Below, one piece after another: positions 11,863 through 23,356 of a stretch of DNA of 64,000 bases (positions are counted from its first letter, which is position 1; the number at the start of each line of letters is the position of its first letter). The notes under the pieces were generated by a model. It was not told the origin of the DNA. It was given only the letters and a program-made list of their open reading frames with translations, and searched no databases. A program made the position numbers and the translations under genes. Source of the DNA: Rana temporaria. Its lineage: Eukaryota; Chordata; Amphibia; Anura; Ranidae. The stretch lies in the NCBI RefSeq assembly GCF_905171775.1, contig NC_053494.1, forward strand, positions 132,472,210-132,536,209, in the 5' to 3' direction.

Positions 11863-12806
11863 TTAACCCCCTCAGCGGTATTCCCAGGTCTGGCTCGGGG
11901 TTGAATTTCAGAACCAAAAGCGGTAACCCCGAGCCAGACTCGGGTTCGCCTTGCAGTGTCCACAGGCAGGGAATTACTTACCTTGTCCCTGGATCCTGCG
12001 ATGCCTCCCCGCTGTGTGATCGAGCTGTGTCTTCGCTCCATTCACACAGTGGCTGTGTGCCGCCGAGCTCCGTTACGACGCACGGGGGCAGAGATCGGCG
12101 CCTAATTCAAAAAAGTAAATACACACAATACATACAGTATACTGTAATCTTATAGATTACAGTACTGTATGAAAAAAATACACACCCCCCTTTGTCCCTA
12201 GTGGTCTGCCCAGTGCCCTGCATGCACTTTTATATAATAAAAACTGTTCTTTGAATGAATGAATGAATGACTTGTATAGCGCAACGCAAGCGAACTGAAT
12301 CACCTCTGGGCGCTTTTTCCAGCCAGTATCTACTTGGCTGGTGCGGTCATTTTTACCCCATAGGATCATGACACGCTAGGGACACACAGCGATTTGTGGG
12401 GAAATTCGTCATCAAACAATAAAAGTAATGACAGCGACAATTCTGCAACTGAGCAGATTTCAGTGTTTTTGATTACATTATTGAATACTTTTTATTACAA
12501 TTACATTATTATTTGTTATAATTATGTATAGTTATTTATTGATTACATTATTGAATACTTTTTATTATAATTACATTATTATTTGTTATAATTATTTATA
12601 GTTATTTATTATATTATAATTTATGATTTTGTCTTTCAAACTTTTTCATACCCGGGATGTCTACTAGACTCTTGTTTGGTCAGATTTAAGTGATTTATTC
12701 CTAAGAATTGCAGGCCTACAATGTAAAATGCCAAATTTCAATGCAAAATAATGGTACTGCTTTCAGCACCTAAAATCTGAAATAATCATACCGCCAGGGA
12801 GGTTAA
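11863..12806. mobile_element. Non-autonomous piggyBac-like element, copy 2
   Basis: The element spans 11867-12802 between two TTAA sites. The left end has CAGCGGTATTCCCAG and the right end ATACCGCCAGGGAGG. It shares the GC-rich left and ATTATTAT right organisation of copy 1. It differs by an extra block near 12255-12375 that begins with a GAAT repeat, probably a secondary insertion, and by an exact-looking 70-bp tandem duplication (12471-12540 and 12541-12610, two mismatches). Frames 11817-12155 are in-repeat. Confidence 0.8.
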
Positions 12807-14564
12807 AGTCCAACTGAAGTCTCACGCCTTTATATCTCTTTATAGTCCTGTGCCTCTGCATGTTAGTATTCGTCACCGATTTTTGATAGGAGATCCCTTA
12901 AAATATGATTGTCTTCAGTGAAACTGATATTTCCGGTCCTCCCACTCCATGTGCACAAACTTGTACTACAGAGGACTAAAGGGAGTGTGTCAGACCCGGT
13001 ATGTTACTGAGTGCCGCCTACTGAGTGCACTGGGTCTACTACTGTTGCCTATAGGACGGCACAGTCATATTCAGAAACCCTACATAACTACAAAATAGAT
13101 AAAAGCATATGAAAAGGAATGTTTTTAGTTAAATATCTTTATGACTGCATGTTATGGCTGCATTGGGCTTTAATTTAAAATCATGAGCGGACTTTGGTGA
13201 CAATTTGTCCACTTCTCTTAAATATCTAAACACATTTTCCTTAATGCCAATGTATGCCTCAAATTCACTTAAAAATATATAATTACTTGTGTAATGAGAT
13301 TCTATGAGAATTAACCACTGATACCAGGAACTGTCTTTTAAAAATCTGCTCTGGTTCCCGTGAGACCGTTCATCAGCTGGTATTTGGTAATACATCATTT
13401 ATTTCGGGTTGTGCCAGGTTTGCTTTACGTCCAGTGATATTAGTCGTTCATCGCGACAGTTGCGTTAATAAGAATTATAACAATAGTAGTACATTCCTGT
13501 ACAGAAGCTGCATTCCTGTTAAACGATCACAGCTTTAAAAAGAACCCAGACATTTAACACAAGATGTTACATGCCTAAGCGCTCTATTCTATGCGTACTG
13601 TACAGCCAATCCATTTGATAAGTGCGTCAAAGTGACTCAGTGTATTACAGATTGGCTGATTAACTCCTTAACCTCTAATGCCCTCGCTAACTCCCATCCT
13701 CCACCCAAAGTCTCTCCCCAAACATAAATAAATAGGGGGAAAAAAGGCAAGATTTGATTATCTTCGCTGTATCGGCCAAGGCAGAAACACCAGCTGTTCT
13801 TATTGTGCTTCGTCTTCCTCACGGCTCCGATGTTAATAGCCTGATCATTCCATTTTCTCCTTCAACTGCCGGCTGCACAGCACAGAGCAGAGAGAGAAAG
13901 AGCTCCTGCCCATCTGTAGCAGCTGTAGGCAGTGAACTGTGAAGGCACTAGGGATTTATCGGGTAATCTGTAACACAAGACTGCCTTGTTTTTACAAGAG
14001 AAAGGCCACATTTGCACAGACCTGCTCTATTCTGGATGAGGGAAAGGATGAAAGATTTTTTCAGAAGTGTTTGGGAGTCTTTAAAGAGGTGCATGCTGTG
14101 CCGTAGAACTTGTCACCTAATGGTATTTCCAGGGCTGCTTGAACTATTTAGTGTTAAAAGACACATATAGAATTTATTTCAGCTCTTCACCAGCCTGTAT
14201 GAGAAGAACACAGAATATTTGTTGGGCATCATATTTAGGGCTCCCATGTCTTCAGAAGTGATGAGACACATTTTATTATCATTTAAAATAACCGTACAGG
14301 GATTTTGCATGCATTAAAGTAGAACTATAGGCTCAATTATCTTTAGTTTAACTTCTTATTAATAAAGGCAGAAAACAAACTTGAATGCCTATCTAGTTTT
14401 GTAACTCTGGCACGTGTTAGCAAAACTGTACATATCTTTGCAACTACTTAGTGTATCCAGGTGATTACTTTTTATTCAGGATAAATTTGCCTTCATTAGG
14501 CAGTAAACGTTTAGGGATATCACATGTTTTTTATTTTTTTTATTATATTAAGGGTTTAATTACT
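12807..14564 (-). other. SATB2 intron with candidate regulatory block
   Basis: Non-repeat intron. The block 13130-13690 looks single-copy, with TTAAT and TAATTAC cores and a run of CpG-bearing sites (cgtccagtg, catcgcgacagttgcg) that stand out in AT-rich DNA. The 89-codon minus-strand frame at 13129-13398 resembles no protein I know. I cannot show conservation. Confidence 0.4.
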
Positions 14565-14985
14565 TTTTTAGAAAAAAATTAAAAGGTGAACTAACACTCT
14601 ACAGCCCCACCCCTGGTTCCCGCTGTACCTACCTATGCGGGTGACGAGCTGTCAGTGCCCGTGCAGTCAGTGCAGCAGTCCAGGGATTTAAAATTCCAGC
14701 TCATCTCACTCTTCTTTCTGCAGGGCTTCCAGGATGGATCCGAGAGATGCTCTGTGTTGCTGCTGGCCAATCAGAATCACTCTGATCCAACCCAAAAGCC
14801 AGAATCACTTTTATCCAACTGGAAAAACGGAAAGAGCTGGGATTTTAAATCCCAGACTGCTGCGCTGGCTGCATGGGCACTGACAGCTCCCACAGAGGTA
14901 AGTACAGTGGGAACCAGGAGAAGTGGTGAGGCTGTAGGGGTTTTCATTTTTTTTTGAAAAGGCGAACTTACACTTTAAAATCTTT
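14565..14985. mobile_element. Palindromic MITE with AAGGYGAACTWACACTYTA ends
   Basis: The left arm AAAAGGTGAACTAACACTCT with ctacagccccacc is mirrored by the right arm ggtgaggctgtagggg and GAAAAGGCGAACTTACACTT. Inner parts (gggatttaaaattccagctc and gagctgggattttaaatccc) are also mirrored, so the element folds on itself. The 100-codon frame at 14655-14957 lies within it and is not a gene. Confidence 0.7.
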
Positions 14986-15380
14986 TTTGGCCCTACTTCT
15001 CGTGTGGGTCACAGAAGTGAACTTACTTGTGCATTCCTCTTACCCAGTATCAGCCAACAGCTGAACCCCAGTGTCTGTTGACATCACAGAGCCACTCTAG
15101 ACTCTGAAGGGATCATGATAATAATGTTAGTATCAGCCAGATTTCTGACCAGCAGCCGACTCAGTTTCTTAGTGTGGCGCTGAGATCCTGAAGAAGCCAC
15201 TCCTGCCGCCTCTCCTGCCTGGTGCTCCAGGGAGCTCTGGAGGGGCAGAGCACAGAGCAGTGACTGACTAACAGTCAACATTCTGAGCTCAGAGTAGACC
15301 CGCAAAATGAAGCAATCAACGGTCACATGGTTCTAGTGCTTAGAGCCGATTGGACAGCTGCAGCGTCAGACCTATGCTAG
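14986..15380. repeat. Dispersed repeat shared with 58690-59060
   Basis: Short blocks (ggtcacagaagtgaac, cagtgactgac, gcttagagccgattgg) recur in the same order at 58727-59060. A dispersed repeat in the same orientation is the simplest reading. Ends are not clear. Confidence 0.5.
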
Positions 15381-16290
15381 CTTAATCTATTTTTTTTTAT
15401 CTTTATTATTTTATTTATTTATTGCTATTTTATTTACAATTTTCCAACATCTTCCACGTGGACATATGACTTTTCTCCTCATAGATATGCTCTGAGGAGT
15501 AAGAGATACATATGAGAGTTTGTAAACAAATGATTCCTGTAAATGGTTATCACATTAATTAAGGGATTGGAAGCCCCTCCAACTGGCTCCTGACCATGAC
15601 CCCAAGACCAGGAGGTGTCAGTGACAGCTCAGTCACAGTGCAGAGGAACTGCAGTCGAGCATGTCCTAGCACAAACTCAGGAAATGCATATATGTGGCGG
15701 CAAAGGCCAAGTTTGTAATGCCACATATATGCATACAGCTGACGTTAAGGGGTTCATCGACTAAAGAATGCAAAACAAACAGCCATATTTAATTTATAAT
15801 TTGATGCTTCTATCCTATTGAAAATTAATAGTGATCCTGGCAGTGTATGGGACTTCTTTCATCAGGGGGACAATGTTGATTCCTCTGCAGTGACATTACT
15901 GCACGTTGTCAAAGATAATAACCTTCCAGCCCGACAACACTGGCCAAAACTGATAGCATAGTGCTGTCTACATCTTATGAGTGGAAGAAATGTGGTCATA
16001 CAGGATGCAATACTGTAGCAGGGAAGAGTACTATAGCCTTTATGATGACATCACAGGGAAGAGAAATGTGAAGAGAAATGTCAGTGTCCCTGATGCAGGT
16101 AAAAAATAAATAAAAAAAAACAACTGAAGGCATCTAAAGTGGCAGATGAAAATAGCATTTGGCCAACTAACCCCTGTATCCAGAGAAGCAAGAGCTCACA
16201 AAATACAATTGCTCACTAAGAACAACAAATCAGGTAAATATATTTTATGTCTGTAGCCCACTCCTAGGGCCTATGTCGACAGGCTTTGGG
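15381..16290 (-). other. SATB2 intron; contains a perfect 15-bp hairpin
   Basis: No exon. A perfect inverted repeat ATGCATATATGTGGC lies at 15684-15698, with its complement at 15720-15734 and a 21-base loop. The rest shows nothing I recognise. Confidence 0.5.
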
Positions 16291-16620
16291 CTTGTGTCAA
16301 GGCTTGTTCCCTGGAATTCATAAAAACTGGCGCAGACAGATTTAGCGAAAGTGTCTCTCATGCGTTCTAAAATTGATGCAGAAAGCGCCAAATTCATGTA
16401 CCTGTCTAGAGCTTGTACTTGAATTTGGATCAGGCTGCACCACTTTATAGAATACATGTGAGACACTTTTGCTAAATCTGTCTGAGACAGTTTATCTCTG
16501 CAGGCCAAAAGAGAGTTGGTCTTAATTAGCTCCACTTTTATAAGATATGACCTGTCTGTATTTTATTTTGAATTTGGCAGATTAATTGTGCCACAATATA
16601 AAAGTGGTGCATTTTAGAAC
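16291..16620. repeat. Foldback repeat also present at 37145-37420
   Basis: The blocks cctggaattcataaa, gtgtctctcatgcgttcta and its near-complement tagaatacatgtgagacac are shared in order with 37152-37330. The internal inverted repeats suggest a non-autonomous DNA element. The 96-codon minus frame at 16245-16535 is repeat-derived. Confidence 0.6.
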
Positions 16621-16741
16621 TACAGTAAAACCTTGGTTTGCGTGTATAATTTGTTCCAGAAACATGCTTTTAATCCAAAGCACTTGTATATCGAAGCATT
16701 TTTTTTTTACAGGGTATAAAAGAGAAGAGAAGTACCTCTTA

Positions 16742-17094
16742 GGCCTCATACACACGACCGTTTTCCTCGACAGAATCCATCAAGAAACTTGGTGGCAGAG
16801 CTTTTTTGCCGAGGAAACCGGTCGTGTGTATGTTTTTCATCAAGGAAACTTTCGAGGAACTCGACGAGGAAAAAAGAGAACATTAAATAATTATTTATTA
16901 TATTATAATTTATAATTTTGTTTTAAAAAAAATGTCATACCCGGGATGCCTACTAGACTCTTGTTTGGTCAGATTTAAGTGAATTATTCCTAAAAATTAC
17001 AGGCCTACAATGTAAAACACCAAATTTCCTTGCAAATAATGGTACCGCTTTCAGCACCTAAAATCTGAAATAATCATACCGCTAGGGAGGTTAA
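16742..17094. mobile_element. Chimera: truncated palindromic MITE joined to truncated piggyBac-like element
   Basis: The part 16742-16884 starts GGCCTCATACACACGACC after a TTA flank and follows the long-copy pattern of 22372 (catcaagaaacttggtggc), but stops after aaaagagaacat. It then runs directly into the right half of the CCTCCCTGGCGG element (attatttattatattataat), which continues to the normal right end and TTAA at 17091-17094. Both elements have lost their other halves at this junction. Confidence 0.7.
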
Positions 17095-18065
17095 TGGATC
17101 CTTTGCAATAAATCCTTCCAATAAAGACTGATGTCATACTTACTAAAGCAATAAGTAATCCGCTAAGGAGCTAAGAAAAAGATCCACCATAGACATCAAT
17201 CAGAAATAATTGAAATTCTTTGTGTGTTGAAATCTTGTTGCTATGGGTTACTGTACATTATTTTTTTTTTATATTTCAGGACTGTTATTTAATAAGCCTA
17301 TGCAGGTATTCCACTTAATTGTAAAAAGATGCACTTACAGGCAGCGGCCCAATAAATGACGTTTAATCCTATAGTAGACTGTAAGTTATAAAATGAAAAC
17401 TCATGTCCGATTAGTTTCTAATAATAATACTCACTACCCATATTACTCTATACTACTATTGTAGAACTGTGTTTTCATCATTCCAAGCACAGCTACTCCT
17501 ATGTGAAACTCAACCCCCCTGTATCACATCACTACAGCAAGTTCCAAAAAGAAAAAAAAAATCAGTTTCAGCCATATTGCTCACTGTGTACCCAGCTGCC
17601 AAAATAATTAGCTTATGAATGTATCAGCTGGTCGTGTGATTTTTATAAATAATAACCAACCTGCAGAGCAGAAACACTTCCATGAGCTAATATTAGCAAT
17701 AATTTGCACGGTAATTGGGAGAGTTATAAATTTGCCATATGGATGAGTAAAGAGATCCTCAGATGAAAAAAGACTGCCGGGCAAATATATAGCACATATT
17801 AGGTGGAATATTTATAAAGTTGATATTAAACAAAAATGCACATCTTTCTGCCCTTTCAGGCTGTCTATCTATCTACCTATCAATCTGACTATCTGTACGC
17901 CTGCCTTTATATTCCGTATGTTTCCTCTCTCAAAAGAATGAAGAAAAATATAATACTACAAATGTCACTGTAAAAATAAAAACGTATTCTATCTTTTTAG
18001 CTTCAGTGAGAAAATTGGCATTTACTTTTATTTATTTTTTCATGTCTGGAGAGTCATTCATCACT
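17095..18065 (-). other. SATB2 intron with homeodomain-site-rich block
   Basis: Non-repeat AT-rich intron. Bases 17600-17830 contain clustered cores aataattagctta, gagctaatattagcaataatttg and ggtaattggg, the style of vertebrate conserved enhancers. No conservation evidence is available from one sequence. Confidence 0.4.
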
Positions 18066-18082
18066 CCAAGTCTGATGCAGAG

Positions 18083-18625
18083 TGTATGTACAGAGTACAG
18101 GGGCTAGGAGTGTATTATGTACAGCGTGTAGGGGTCAGGTGTGTTATGTACAGAGTGCAAGGGTCAGGAGTGTGTTATATACAGAGTGCAGGGGTCGGGA
18201 GTGTGTTATGTACAGAATGCAGGGGTCAGGAGTGTGTTATGTACAGAGTACAGGGGTTCGGAGTGTGTTATATACAGAGTGTGAATATCAAGATCATGTA
18301 CAGGGTATATAGTTCCAGGGTGTGTTATGTTCAGAGTACAGGGGTCAAGAATGGGTAATGTACAGAGTTCAGGGGTCAGGAGTGTTTAAAGTTCTGAGTG
18401 CAGGGATCAGGAGTGTGTAAAGTACAGTGTGCAAAGATCAGGAGTATGAAACACACAGAGTGCAGGGGTCGGGACTGTGTAGCGTCAGGCATCAGATGTG
18501 GTTTCATCATACAGACTGCAGGGGTCCAAAGTTTGTAATGTACAGAGTGCAGGGGTCAGGAGTGCGTAACATTCAAAGTACAGGGGTAAGGAGTAGGTAA
18601 CAAAGAGAGTTCGGGGATAAAAATG
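18083..18625. repeat. Minisatellite, 31-bp unit, about 17 copies
   Basis: The unit is GTGTGTTATGTACAGAGTGC followed by AGGGGTCAGGA, repeated with point changes; the left half is well preserved and the right half more decayed. Because 31 is not a multiple of 3, each frame reads the same 93-bp triple unit. This gives the two overlapping frames 18082-18312 and 18086-18358, with a 31-residue periodic peptide (YVQS..GVRSVLYTECRG style). These are not genes. Confidence 0.9.
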
Positions 18626-18639
18626 GAACTTCCGCTTAA

Positions 18640-19070
18640 TCCACTCCTTCCCCCCTTACATGCCACATTTGGCATGTAATTTTTTTGGGGGGGGTGGTGG
18701 GGGGGTCAGGAGGAGTGGGACTTCCTGTCCCACTTCCTCCTTCCACCGAGGGGCTGGTAAGGCAAATAGCTTAATCGCCTTATTGCAGCCCCTCCTGTAG
18801 TCGAGCGCCTGTCCAATCGGCGGTGCCGTGCCGCTCGCGCATGCCGGATTATGCAACAAACATAGTGTAGTGTATGATTAATTTCACCCCCCCCCCCCTT
18901 TATTCATACAACAGCAGTATGAAACATTTCAACAACACATACACTCACATACATACACACACTCACACCCCTACCCACATACATACACTCATATACAGTA
19001 CATACACAACCATTAATACACACAAACACTAAAACTGATTCGTACATATAAGGGCTCTTGCACATGGCCA
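18640..19070. repeat. GC-rich block, poly-C tract and CA-rich simple repeat
   Basis: A G-rich run lies at 18686-18712, a C run at 18887-18898, and CACATACA/CACTCA-type simple sequence from about 18930 to 19030. The minus-strand frame at 18904-19095 is the translated simple repeat. Confidence 0.6.
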
Positions 19071-19790
19071 TACAGCTTAGTGACATTTTGCCCAATAACT
19101 TGCATTACAGAATACACTGTGTATCTATCTACATGTACCCATCAGCGCTTGTGATATGCATGCGTATGGATGTATTTTACTCTGTACAGTCATAAACACT
19201 AATGCATAAGCTGTGTGGAAGAGCCCCAAAGCCTTGAGAAGAGAACTATCGATTGGTTGACCATCACCACATTTAAAGACAAGTAACAATACCTTTACTT
19301 AATGGGAAACAAACATACTGTACATTTAAGAGCCGGAAATAAATACTGCATCCAGGCTGTTTACTAAAATCCCATCTATACAACGTGCTCTGAAACTGGC
19401 GGAGCTGATTTAATTAAGGAACTGAGACTGTGCACTATGCAAAGTGTGTGTTCACTTGGCATAGTAAATAAAGTGAAGCTATGTTCGCTATAAATTACTC
19501 AATAATGTGCAGGGAAAATAAAAAATAATCAGGATTTTTTTTTTTGCTAGGACATATTTTGATGATTGAGAAGCTGAACAAACTCTATTCCTGTAGTGGA
19601 TATACCCCTATGTCTTTATCAAGTTAAAGTTTGCTTTTTTTTTTTATTTATAATAAACTTGCACTCATGCTTAATACAAAGTAAAGCTCAAGACTTTTTT
19701 TTTTTTTTATCTCTGGGATAAAGTGGAAAACCTTTAGAACCTTTGGCAAATATTTGCTGATGTCTGTGCCTCGGCTGATAAGATTATTTC
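19071..19790 (-). other. SATB2 intron, no recognised feature
   Basis: AT-rich, with T runs near 19540, 19635 and 19700. No exon or defined repeat seen. Confidence 0.45.
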
Positions 19791-20100
19791 TTAGTGAATT
19801 TTTTCTTACAGTTCATACTACACGCAGTTCCGGTGCGTTTTTGATACGTTTTGCTGTGTTCCAGTACAGTTCAATACAGTGCCCGCCCCAAAGATGCTGC
19901 TCGCCCCAGTGTGAAAAGACACACTGCAATGAATGGGAGGTGGTTTACAGGCGCTTTGCAGAGGCTATTTCTAGCGCTAAAGTGCTTGAAAAACCACCCC
20001 AGTGTGAAAGGGGTCCAATCAGGGCCGATCCGCCCTATAGGCTCACTATGCAAGCCGATTAGGGCCCCGCAAAGCTGCGGAGGGCACCCCAAATTACTAT
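19791..20100. repeat. Repeat of the CCCTTTCACACTGGGG group, partial
   Basis: The words cgcttt, agcgctaaagtgcttgaaaa and ccccagtgtgaaaggggtcc resemble the inverted ends of the elements at 20500, 60385 and 63332. It appears to be a right-end part. Frames 19754-20102 on both strands are repeat-derived. Confidence 0.5.
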
Positions 20101-20138
20101 AGGCCCCGCCTGGTGAGAAGTAATTTTCGCCCCCTCAC

Positions 20139-20345
20139 CCCGCTTCTCAACTCACTGGCTGCATGGGAGAAGAGGTAAAAAGTCAGCACCCCCCGCTTCT
20201 CACTTTAATGTAAGATGTCATTTTTAAAAGCAGAACACCCCCTCCCCCGCTTCTCAACTTTAATCTGTAATGTGACATGTCACTGTTGGCAGCGCAAAAC
20301 CCCCCCTCGCTTCTCAACTTTAATGTGACGTGTCATTTTGCTTAG
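20139..20345. repeat. Short tandem repeat, about 65-bp unit, three copies
   Basis: The cassette cgcttctcaactttaatgtg followed by acrtgtcattttt and a C-rich spacer recurs at about 20185, 20250 and 20308. It sits between two repeat elements. Confidence 0.6.
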
Positions 20346-20494
20346 GGCCCCAGGGAGGTCAGGATTGGCACTGGGTCCAATATTCAAGATAATAGCACTA
20401 TACAGACAGTGGATGACACAACTATTCTCAGAATTCAACTCTATGGTTTCCTGTTTAATCCCCTTCCTCCAGCCTATTATGTACACCACGAATT

Positions 20495-20985
20495 AGACCA
20501 CTTTCACACTGAGGCGCTTTTCCGGCGCTTTCACGCTAAAAACAGTGCCTAAAAAACTCACGAAAACCTATTTCCATTATAATCACTGGGGCAGTGTGCT
20601 GGCAGGGCTGTGAAAAACTCCCCTTTCCATTGAAATTAATGGAAAGCTCTTCAAAAGCGCTCAGGCCTTGTACACACGACCAAGTTTTTCGGCAAAAACC
20701 AGAAGCTTGCTGGTATGTTTTTTTTGCCGAGGAAACCGGTCGTGTGTACACTTTTCGACGAGGAAACTGTTGAGGATCTTGTCGAGCCAAAAAGAGAGCA
20801 TGTCTTCTTTTTCCTCGACGGGAATGGGGAAATTTGGCTTGCCGAGATCCTCGACAGCCTAACAAGGAACTCGACGAGCAAAACGATGTGTTTCGCCCAT
20901 CGAGTTTCTCGGTCGTGTGTTCGTATGTTTCAATGTTTTTACTGGCAGTTTAGAAGCACCTCAGTGTGAAAGTGGCCTTAAGATC
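20495..20985. mobile_element. CACTTTCACACTGAGGCGC element interrupted by a palindromic MITE
   Basis: The outer element has ends CCACTTTCACACTGAGGCGC (near 20500) and its imperfect complement ending gtgtgaaagtgg near 20975. Inside it, a palindromic MITE (copy 4) starts at 20664 with GGCC after TCA and runs to about 20930, where its right end has decayed (gtgtgttcgtatg). The nested order shows that the MITE arrived later. Frames 20536-20969 on both strands come from the MITE. Confidence 0.7.
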
Positions 20986-22371
20986 ACAGTGCTTTTAAGG
21001 TTCACCCTGTGCTATGCCCTTCATAAAAGCTATGCATATTATTATAATAGCTGTATTTAAATTCAAAGATGTATGAATTAAAACATACCTAGGCTAAAGT
21101 TTTTTTTTTTGTTTTTTTTTTGTCTGGGATTTTGCTTTAGATTTTCCTGATGTTACCCCTTAGGGTCCCCTGCTTTACATATACATATTTTGCCACCATA
21201 TTCCTCATTAGTTTCGCCCTCTTAAATATCAAAAGTCTCAGTTTTTCAAGGAATTAGCAGGCTGAGAGCTATGCAGGAACCCATAAATCTCAATGGTGTG
21301 ATCTTAACAAGGAGTCTTGCAAGTGACAGCAAGATAAGAGAATGAGGAACGTAAACTATGTCAAGTTAAACATATTTACTTTGCTTCTGTGGTATAAAAT
21401 ACGAGCAGTTTTAACCTGACACTTTGGTATTTCTCACCTTGAGAAAGGTCTGACTACCAATGTGAAATACTTGCCTGAGTTCATAGGAAAAAGGTGTGTT
21501 TTCAGGAGCCTTTAAAATCAAGGTTAAATATATTTCATTATTTGTTCTCATCGCTTTCCTATAACCTCTGAATATTTTCATTTATTCTTCAGACTCATCA
21601 AAAAATTTACTTTTCAGTATGCTGCAGACACTATTAGGCCTCTACACACAGGAGTAAAAAAGACAAGTTTTTTACTGATTTTAAATTAGATGCATAGTTG
21701 TCTATGGAACAATGCACATAGCTGAGTAAAGGTCAGTAATACAACAAGATCCTGAGTATAAGCATCAGGAGGGCCTGCAGGTGGGTGCCTGTCAGAAGGA
21801 TTTTTTTTTTTTTTGCATTGCAATACATTTAGTGGAGCTCAGCGGAGACAACCAGGGGTCTTTTAGGCCCTGCATGTCTCATTAAAGAGAACCTGTCACC
21901 TAAAAATCATCACATAGGGGATTTTGTATCCCCTATGTGATGAGGGAAAAGATTTTAAGCAAAAATAGTTACACCCAAGCACAAACAATGTCCCCCCTCA
22001 CCCAAAAAAATGTGAGGCCCTGGCCCCCCCACTCCCACATATATGTACATACAAATGTAAACACACGTGTCGGGGTGCCTACACATGAAACCGCCTATAG
22101 AAAATACAGTATAGGGTACTGAAGTATGTCGCCATTTCATGGGCACACACTTATTGTAAGATTTGACATGTTGGCTATCTATTTACTCATGTACTCAGGT
22201 GTCCTCAGGTGCAACTCTTCTTCTTCTCTTCTTCTCCTACATTGTTCAGTCAAGGGCTGGGGTAGGTCCTAGATCAGGCATTATTGCATAACTGCAGAGT
22301 TGACTTTGAACAAATACAGTATGTAATTATTAAAGTTGTACTCCCGATTTGCATACTTGTTCAGGATCTTA
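20986..22371 (-). other. SATB2 intron; one strong hairpin
   Basis: T runs lie near 21100 and 21800. A hairpin formed by CACATAGGGGAT and ATCCCCTATGTG sits at about 21911-21941, just after ttaaagagaacctgtcacc, which looks like the start of another dispersed repeat. No exon seen. Confidence 0.5.
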
Positions 22372-22870
22372 GGCCTCGTACACACGACAGTTTTCCTCGA
22401 CATAATCCATCAAGAAACTTGGTGGCAGAGCTTTTTTGCAGAGGAAAACGGTTGTGTGTATGTTGTTCATCGAGAAAACTGTTGTGGAACTCGACGAGAG
22501 AAAAAAAGAGAACAAGTTCTCTTTTTCCTCGTCGGGAGTCTCAATTTCCTCGTCGTGTTTCTCGTCGGGCTGGTTTACAATGAGAAACGCGATCGTGTGT
22601 TTGCTAAGAAACCCGCGCATGCTCAGAATAAAGTATTAACACGCAGTAACATGAGATTAGAAAAAGCAGCCCCAAGGGTTGTGCCAGTGGAATTGAACTT
22701 CCCCTGCCGTCGTATGTGTTGTACCTCACCGCGTTTGAGAACGACGAGATTTGGTCTTGACAGAGTACGCAAAGAAAGCTTGTCAGGTTTCTCGACAAGC
22801 CTAACAAGGAGCTCGTCGAGGAAAACGATGTTTCATCTACGACGAGTTCCTCGGTCGTGTATACGAGGCC
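22372..22870. mobile_element. Long palindromic MITE, copy 5
   Basis: GGCCTCGTACACACGAC to GTGTATACGAGGCC with TTA on both flanks. At about 500 bp it includes a unique core (ccgcgcatgctcagaa to gcgtttgagaacgac) shared with the long copy at 4093. The 184-codon frame 22336-22890 is one strand of this element. It has no transposase features. Confidence 0.8.
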
Positions 22871-23356
22871 TTAAAGTCACAAAGTTGTGAAGTAAGGATA
22901 AAGATGATAGCACTAGAACTTTCACGTTAAGCTCCATGCACATTGGGTGTTTGCCCAGCTTTTCTAAATGCCTTTCTCCTGGCAGGAGAAGAGCAGCGTA
23001 TAAAATGCACGTAAAGCTGTGTTTTAGGCGTGTTTAGGCGCCACAAGCGCTTGGGCATTCATTTAATTGGTCAGAATATTTATTTATTATATTTATATTT
23101 ATTCTGGCTGTTAAAATAAATGAATGCTCAATCGCTTAATGTTTACACGCGTTTAGGTACATCTGGTACATCTGGATTTTTAATCCTCTCCTGGATGCAC
23201 TGGCTGTGGGTTTTTTTCTGCCTTTATGATGATGATGATGATATAGGATTTATACTGCGCCAAATACGCCCCCTTAGGAGCTCGTCTAGGCGCACAATAT
23301 ACCCGTCTGCCTCTAAATGACTGTAAATGCCTATGTATGCATGGACTGAACACACT
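22871..23356 (-). other. SATB2 intron with a short GAT microsatellite
   Basis: A (GAT)5 tract lies at 23227-23242. Words such as tgtttaggcgcc hint at an old repeat, but ends are not visible. No exon. Confidence 0.45.

Noticed and set aside
18082..18358. Repetitive Cys/Tyr/Val-rich protein frames
   Set aside because: Translation of a 31-bp minisatellite in overlapping frames.
22336..22890. 184-codon plus-strand open frame, the longest uninterrupted frame outside the SATB2 exon region
   Set aside because: It coincides with a palindromic MITE and translates to Arg/Ser-rich text that recurs, also on the opposite strand, at every other MITE copy. No protein domain is present.
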